Assembly: GCF_022581195.2 (NCBI RefSeq) | Contig: NC_061462.1 | Span: forward strand, 11,904,001-11,968,000 | Reading direction: 5' to 3' | Length of the DNA stretch: 64,000 nucleotides | Source: Helicoverpa zea | Taxonomy: Eukaryota; Arthropoda; Insecta; Lepidoptera; Noctuidae | Shown: one piece after another, positions 57,997 to 64,000 of the stretch | Position numbering within the stretch: position 1 is the first letter of the stretch | Layout of the letters: each line of letters starts with the position of its first letter | Position numbers and translations under genes: made by a program | The notes under the pieces: model-generated | Told to the model about the DNA's origin: nothing | The model's database searches: none | What the model saw: only the letters and a program-made list of their open reading frames with translations

Positions 57997-59440
57997 GTTT
58001 ATTTAGTTGCTGGTTCTCCGATCGATGCCTAACAGTTCTACGGAGAGCAACAAATTTATTTCCACGTTTTTCACCGGAAAAATCGACATTCAAGCCAGCA
58101 TGGCCGGTTTGTTAGTCACCGTAGTTCAAGACACCCGATCGTCGGGTGTCTATTTAGTTGCTGGTTCTCTGAGAGACATTAATCACCTCTGTGACGAGCA
58201 ACAAATTCATTTCCACGTTTTTCACCGGAAAAATCGACATTCAAGCCAGCATGGCTGGTTTGTTAGTCACCGAAGTTCAAGACACCCGATCATCGGGTGT
58301 CTATTTAGTTGCTGGTTCTCTGAGAGACATTAATCACCTCTGTGACGAGCAACAAATTCATTTCCACGTTTTTCACCGGAAAAATCGACATTCAAGCCAG
58401 CATGGCCGGTTTGTTAGTCACCCAAGTTCAAGACACCCGATCGTCGGGTGTCTATTTAGTTGCTGGTTCTCTGAGAGACATTAATCACCTCTGTGACGAG
58501 CAACAAATTCATTTCCACGTTTTTCACCGGAAAATCGACATTCAAGCCAGCATGGCCGGTTTGTTAGTCACCGAAGTTCAAGACACCCGATCGTCGGGTG
58601 TCTATTTAGTTGCTGGTTCTCTGAGAGACATTAATCACCTCTGTAACGAGCAACAAATTCATTTCCACGTTTTTCACCGGAAAAATCGACATTCAAGCCA
58701 GCATGGCCGGTTTGTTAGTCACCGAAGTTCAAGACACCCGATCGTCGGGTGTCTATTTAGTTGCTGGTTCTCTGAGAGACATTAATCACCTCTGTAACGA
58801 GCAACAAATTCATTTCCACGTTTTTCACCGGAAAAATCGACATTCAAGCCAGCATGGCCGGTTTGTTAGTCACCGAAGTTCAAGACACCCGATCGTCGGG
58901 TGTCTATTTAGTTGCTGGTTCTCTGAGAGACATTAATCACCTCTGTGACGAGCAACAAATTCATTTCAACGTTTTTCACCGGAAAAATCGACATTCAAGC
59001 CAGCATGGCCGGTTTGTTAGTCACCGAAGTTCAAGACACCCGATCGTCGGGTGTCTATTTAGTTGCTGGTTCTCTGAGAGACATTAATCACCTCTGTGAC
59101 GAGCAACAAATTCATTTCAACGTTTTTCACCGGAAAAATCGACATTCAAGCCAGCATGGCCGGTTTGTTAGTCACCGAAGTTCAAGACACCCGATCGTCG
59201 GGTGTCTATTTAGTTGCTGGTTCTCTGAGAGACATTAATCACCTCTGTGACGAGCAACAAATTCATTTCAACGTTTTTCACCGGAAAAATCGACATTCAA
59301 GCCAGCATGGCCGGTTTGTTAGTCACCGAAGTTCAAGACACCCGATCGTCATGTGTCTATTTAGTTGCTGGTTCTCTAAGTGACAAGGAACAGTTCTGTG
59401 ACGAGCAACAAATTTATTTCATATTTTTTTCATGAAACAA
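57997..59440 (+). repeat. 151-bp tandem array, right arm
   Basis: About 9.5 units (same phase at 58191, 58342, 58945, 59096, 59247; one unit near 58533 lacks one A). Unit parts: TATTTAGTTGCTGGTTCTCT, GACATTAATCACCTCTGTGA, GTTTTTCACCGGAAAAATCG, CAAGCCAGCATGGCCGGTTT. Adjacent units are almost identical, which indicates recent amplification. Confidence 0.85.
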
Positions 59441-59454
59441 TTGACATTCAAGCG

Positions 59455-60106
59455 CGTGTTAGAATATTGCTGTTAGAAGTGTTTATTTTGATAATCGATT
59501 GATAAATTAATCGATTATCAAAATAAATACTTATAATTAAAGTGAGTTGGTGTTGTAATTAACATTTATTTTGTATGTTTTTTTTCTATAAATTCAATCC
59601 GAAATTTAAAAGTGTTGTTAAATATTGTATTTTTTTTATATCGAAAAGTTTAAAAATCTGGTAAAAATACTTAATTGTAATTAATTTAAAACAAATTCAA
59701 TATTTTGGATTAAGTCTTGAATTTTAAGCTAAAAATGGGATTTTATTAGTAGATATTTTGAAATAATTATCTAAAAAGTTTGTGTTGTGAATAGTGGGGG
59801 TAATTATATAAAAGGCGTTGTTTGGCCTGAGCAGGGGAATTTGTTGTCAGTCAACCGTCGAGGACAGACGTGACTTTGAGCTAAGTGGCTGAATAAATTA
59901 TAGATAAGTATATTTGTTTAATTTTATTTATTTTTGCTATATCTGTGAAATAAATAAACTAGTTTGAGTTAAAAGAGTTGAGTCATTGGTATAACCTCTT
60001 TAATTTATAGATTTAACAAAAACACAACTTGACCTAATTTTATAATATCATTTTAAAACTTCAGTTTCCCTCTTTTAAGAATCCTCGGAATACCTAGCTT
60101 CTATCA
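59455..60106 (+). mobile_element. probable 5' LTR of the Ty3/gypsy element
   Basis: Starts TGTTAGAATATTGCTG at the end of the foldback element. It has a TATA box (TATATAAAAGG, 59805-59815), a possible initiator TCAGTC at 59848, and AATAAA signals at 59892 and 59948. A long palindrome (TTTATTTTGATAATCGATT and its complement, about 59482-59527) lies near the start. The end at TATCA is inferred from the adjacent primer-binding site. The 3' LTR is outside the window, so the boundaries are unproven. Confidence 0.45.
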
Positions 60107-60120
60107 TCAGAAGTGGGATC
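60103..60120 (+). promoter_or_regulatory. candidate primer-binding site (tRNA-Leu-like)
   Basis: ATCATCAGAAGTGGGATC resembles the complement of the 3' part of tRNA-Leu (pattern TATCAGAAGTGGGAT), the primer used by mdg3-type elements as I recall. It lies between the LTR-like region and gag, where a minus-strand primer site is expected. Confidence 0.4.
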
Positions 60121-60176
60121 AAATACGAAACCTTTTGTTCAAAAAATTTAATGGCATTATTATTTACATTTCAGAT

Positions 60177-61124
60177 ATGGAGCCTTCTCAGTTATTGGAA
60201 AATATGACGAAAGCTATTCGAGATGCAATTACAGCAAACCAGCGCCATGATGACGTTGCACTGCCGCTCTTCGATCCTGATAAAAATGACAACGGAGCAG
60301 AGACATGGTGCAGAAGTATCGAGAAACTTGGTGCGGAATTCAAATGGAGCAGTATTCAACAGGCAGCTAAGGCAGGTAAGGCCCTTCGGGGTTCTGCATT
60401 AGCTTGGTTTGAAGTATGGGAACCAGAGACCGAACGTTCCTGGGAAGCCCTACGAAAAGATCTTGTGGACCTATATCCAGAAAAGAAAAATCTGTCTGAA
60501 AAACTAACGAAAGCTGTGCTTTACAATTCTGATTCTGCTGATACCTATTGCGAGTTTGCTCGAGAAAAAGTTAGGTTATTACGTAATACGAAAGTAGCCT
60601 TCACGCAGCAACAATTAATTGAGCTTGTATGCGGTGGAATAACTGAAGTTAACGTCAGGATGGCTAGCCTAAATAACTCCGTCAGTACCATTCCCGAATT
60701 GATTGCCTTATTTTCTACATATGAAAAAGTCGCTAAAAAAAGATCCTCGGAGGTAGCATTGAACTCTAGTCAGACTTCTTTTAATAATGCCAAAAAGTTT
60801 AAGCCAAATAACGAGTTAAAATCCAGAGATGAAAAAATGTGTTACACATGTGGTAAAAGCGGACATTTTATGGCTCGTTGTTCGAAGAATACAGTTCACA
60901 GTACTGATAAAGAATCACCCAGTCAATTTAAAAATTTACAAACTATTAAAACTATTAAGGAAATGTGTTCCTTCTGTAAAAAAGAAGGTCACACATTGGA
61001 CAAATGTTTTCATCGTATACCCTGTACAGTTTGCAAGAAAATAGGTCATTCACCTGATAGATGCTTCCATCGTTTTCAACATCGCGAACAAGATAAAAAT
61101 ATTAACATCTCTGAAACTAAATGA
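60177..61124 (+). CDS. Gag of a Ty3/gypsy-type LTR retrotransposon
   Basis: 315 residues from ATG at 60177 (MEPSQLLENMTKAIRD) to TGA at 61122-61124. The N-terminal two thirds are a capsid-like helical region (GSALAWFEVWEPETERSWEA, LTKAVLYNSDSADTYCEF). Three CCHC zinc knuckles follow near the C-terminus: CYTCGKSGHFMARC, CSFCKKEGHTLDKC and CTVCKKIGHSPDRC, which bind the element RNA. The frame has no other stop. An acceptor-like TTACATTTCAG ends three bases before the ATG, probably by chance. Pol continues in the same frame after the stop. Confidence 0.85.
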   Translation: MEPSQLLENMTKAIRDAITANQRHDDVALPLFDPDKNDNGAETWCRSIEKLGAEFKWSSIQQAAKAGKALRGSALAWFEVWEPETERSWEALRKDLVDLYPEKKNLSEKLTKAVLYNSDSADTYCEFAREKVRLLRNTKVAFTQQQLIELVCGGITEVNVRMASLNNSVSTIPELIALFSTYEKVAKKRSSEVALNSSQTSFNNAKKFKPNNELKSRDEKMCYTCGKSGHFMARCSKNTVHSTDKESPSQFKNLQTIKTIKEMCSFCKKEGHTLDKCFHRIPCTVCKKIGHSPDRCFHRFQHREQDKNINISETK

Positions 61125-64000
61125 CTATCGAACAAATTCACTAAAATAAATATAAATGGCGTAGAAGTTGATTCTCTATTAGATACCGGTGCAGACTGTA
61201 GTATTATAAAAGAATCTGTAGCTAGACGCCTAGGCTGTGATTTTTTTAAATGTTCATTGTATTTAGATGGCATTGGTAACGGAAAACTCCATGTTTTTGC
61301 TAAGATATTGGTTCCGGTTCATTTTCAGGACTTATGTAAAGAAATAGAAATATATGTGGCAAAAGACGCAGATTTCCGTTACGATTGTATAATTGGGCGT
61401 AACGTAGCTGAACATCAAGATGTAGCTATATTATTCGATTCTTTAGGCTCTAAATTAGTAAAAATAAAAAATAATGAATTTCCATTACAAATTGCGTCAC
61501 TAATGTCTAAAGCTGAACCGTCTATTGACTTCAAAGTTTTCATGGACTCTCTCAGTTACCTGGATAAATATTTGAAAGACAATATAATCAACATCTTTCA
61601 AAAATATCCTACTATCATACCAACGGACACTTATATAAGTACAGTAAAAACGGGACAACTTACTATACGTATGAAAGCTAATAAAATAATTAATTATCGC
61701 CCATACCGCTTGGCACCGATTGAAAGGGAGAAGGTGAAGCAAATAATTGACGATTTGATAAAAAAAAATATCATACAAGAAAGCGAATCTGAATTTGCCA
61801 GCCCAGTTCTCTTAGTAAAAAAGAAAGATGGCAACGATAGACTTTGTGTAGATTACAGAGCACTAAATAAAAACATTGAAAAGGAACGATACCCGCTCCC
61901 TCTTATCGATGACCAGATAGACCGTTTAGGACAAGCTAAATATTACATCTCAATTGACATGAAAAATGGCTTCTATCAAATTTCTGTAGCACCTGAATCC
62001 GTGAAGTATACCGCTTTCGTTACACCCGATGGTCATTTCGAATTTTTAAAAATGCCATTTGGCATATGCAATGGGCCCTCAGTTTTTCAAAGGGCTATAA
62101 CGAAAGCGGTACAACATCTTAAGTTTATTCTTGTTTACATAGATGACCTTTTGATACCATTTGGCAGTATCCCAGAAGGTCTCGATTATTTAGACCAAAC
62201 TCTCAAAGCTTTAAATGATGCAGGGTTCTCCATTAATTTAAGTAAATGTAAATTTTTTGTAACTACCATTGAATATTTAGGTCGCACTATTTCACATGAA
62301 GGTGTGAGACCTAGTCAGAAAAAAGTATCTGCATTAGTAAATTCCCCAATCCCGGCGAATGTTAGACAAGTCAGGCAATTTATGGGACTTGCAAGTTACT
62401 TTAGGCGATTTATACCAGAATTTTCAACCAGGACTTCTTGTATTACTAAATTAGTTAAAAATGACCAAAAATGGGAATGGGGATCTGAACAAGAGCAAGC
62501 TCGTCATTATGTCTTAGACTGTTTGACAAAGGAACCTTTATTATCAATTTTTGATCCAAACCTAGAGACAGAATTACACACCGATGCCAGTTCCATAGGG
62601 TACGGTGCCATACTGCTACAAAGACATAATGGTTTAAACAAAGTAGTGGCATGTTTTAGCAAAAAAACGACTCCCTTTGAGTCTAGATATCATTCCTACG
62701 AACTGGAAACCCTTTCAATATTTAATGCTTTGAAACATTTCCGCGTCTACCTATTAGGAATACACTTTAAAATTATTACTGATTGTAATGCCATAAAATC
62801 TACAGTTACAAAAAAAGATTTATCACCTCGAGTCGCACGATGGTGGACCTATATGCAAGATTTCTCCTTTGAGGTTATATATAGAAAGGGGCAGTTTGTC
62901 AATCATGTCGATTATCTTAGTCGAAACCCAGAAGTAGACCAGGATTCGGTTAATACATCACATGTTCTGCCTTCTGCATCAGTCCCTTTGAAAATAGACA
63001 ATATGTCGGTCAATTTAATAAATTCACCACCGCCGCGATCTTGGTTAGAAACCGCTCAGGACAATGATCCAGAAACTCGAGTCTTGATAGAAAAAGTTAG
63101 AGCCGGAGATTTAGATTCTAATCGGTATATGGTTCTGAATAATTTGCTTTACTACAAAACTGATCCAATGGCAGCACCTAAATTATATATTCCTAAAGGA
63201 AGTAGGTTGAATATTCTTAATTTGTTCCATGATGAAAATTGCCATGTGGGCTTAGATAAAACTTATCAAAAAATACTGGAATACTTTTGGTTCCCTGGAT
63301 TATACAAATTCATAAAAAAATATATTTCTCATTGTCTCATTTGTATACAAAAGAAAACACATCATGGACCAAAGCAAGGAATGCTACATCCCATAGAAAA
63401 AACACCGGTACCTTTCCACACCGTTCACCTAGACTGTACAGGACCGTTTCCACAATCTCTTGAAGGTTTTAAACATTTACTTATAATAATCGACGGTTTC
63501 ACAAAATTTTGTATTTTAAAACCATTAAAAACCCTAAGTAGCCAAGAACTAGTCGACGTTTTACGTACTTCTCTCACTGATTTCGGTACTCCATCATTAA
63601 TTATAACCGACCGTGGTACAAATTTTTGTTCAAGACAAATACAAGAATTATTTGAAAGCTGGCAGGTTAGACATCATCTGGTAGCCACTGGTACCCCACG
63701 AGGAAACGGCCAAGTGGAACGTTACGTATCCACCATTACAAACATGATTTGTACCTCCTGTACTGATGTGTCAGCCTGGCCGAGCGTACTGTGGAAAGTC
63801 CAACTGTCCCTTAATAGTACGGTTCAGAAATCCACCGGTTTTCCACCTATTCGTCTGCTAGTGGGCAGAACTACTAATATTCCTAGCATACAAGCTCGAA
63901 TAAACGAAGTAATAGGCAATAACGGTAATAACGAAATTATAGATGTGACTGCTGATAGACAATTAGCACAACAGCGCCTAATAGACGTAGCTAACAAATC
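61125..64000 (+). CDS. Pol (protease, reverse transcriptase, RNase H, integrase), runs off the window
   Basis: Open without a stop for 958 codons to the window end, in the gag frame, separated from it only by UGA. Order: aspartic protease (LLDTGADCSI, about 61176); reverse transcriptase with LVYIDDLL (about 62130-62153) and FASPVLLVKKKDG; RNase H (HTDASSIGYGAILL, about 62578); integrase with an HHCC zinc finger (HDENCH ... CLICIQKK), catalytic HLDCTGPF, IITDRGTNF and GNGQVERY. Domain order RT-RNaseH-IN marks Ty3/gypsy; the YHSYELETL ... ARWWTYMQDFSFEVIYRKGQ region resembles the mdg3/micropia lineage. The element appears intact and therefore young. No env seen within the window. Confidence 0.85.

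Larger units (their letters stand above)
55667..59454. mobile_element. foldback-type element with arms made of a 151-bp repeat
   Basis: Terminal inverted repeats start CGCGCTTGAATGTCAATTGT at the left and end with its complement at the right. The left arm (55667-56375) and right arm (about 57997-59454) are arrays of the same 151-bp unit in opposite directions, about 4-5 and 9-10 copies. The outermost unit of both arms has the same variant (AAGTGACAAGGAACAGTTCT). Each unit contains a 9-bp hairpin (GACACCCGA / TCGGGTGTC). This layout recalls Drosophila FB elements, whose inverted ends also consist of tandem sub-repeats. No transposase frame. Confidence 0.7.

Noticed and set aside
55690..59435. 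Long open frames across the 151-bp arrays (for example those containing VTEVQDTRSSGVYLVAGSL).
   Set aside because: The unit length of 151 is not a multiple of three, so the same sequence is read in a different frame in each next unit. The frames exist only because the unit lacks stops in two frames. No codon-level conservation.
55690..59435. CRISPR-like regular repeats.
   Set aside because: Units are 151 bp with no unique spacers, in a eukaryotic genome; it is a satellite-type array.
60177..64000. A -1 frameshift between gag and pol.
   Set aside because: Pol is in the same frame as gag; the protease and RT motifs have the same codon phase as the gag ATG, so only the UGA has to be passed.

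Overview
The window looks like a piece of a lepidopteran (moth or butterfly) nuclear genome. It is AT-rich, its genes are split by GT-AG introns, and it is crowded with MITEs, tRNA-headed SINEs, LINE tails and Helitron ends of the lepidopteran kind. No operon, CRISPR array or prokaryotic feature is present.

Layout. 1-8594 holds repeats and no gene I can support. 8595-10617 (+) carries the last four visible coding exons of an unrecognised gene ('gene A'). 14548-18943 (+) carries a complete six-exon gene ('gene B') for a 258-residue secreted, helical, cysteine-containing protein that I do not recognise. Exon phases and cysteine positions suggest A and B are tandem paralogues. Intron 2 of gene B holds a 1.3-kb snapback DNA transposon with a 9-bp target duplication. 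Tail-to-tail with gene B, 21117-45788 (-) is one large cadherin gene. I could resolve 35 coding exons that join in frame to 1830 residues: signal peptide, 13 full cadherin repeats plus a last partial one, a membrane-adjacent domain, one membrane span and a 127-residue cytoplasmic tail. Architecture and tail motifs fit the Cad87A / cadherin-23 group. Its introns contain a 5S rRNA copy on the same strand, a non-autonomous Helitron, several MITEs and SINEs, and three separate local duplications of exon 3' ends.

45799-53600 is mostly empty apart from one THAP zinc-finger exon (50014-50205, +) beside a CRE-containing promoter. 53631-59454 is a block of inverted-repeat elements. One is a 1.55-kb near-perfect palindrome. 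Another is a foldback-type element whose arms are arrays of a 151-bp unit (about 4-5 copies one way, 9-10 the other). From about 59455 to the window end lies an apparently young Ty3/gypsy-type LTR retrotransposon. Its gag and pol are in the same frame, separated by a single UGA followed by CUA, which suggests expression by stop-codon readthrough.

The three host genes show no visible functional link. Genes A and B look like secreted products, the cadherin is an adhesion receptor, and the THAP exon belongs to a DNA-binding protein. The rest of the window records mobile-element activity around and inside them.
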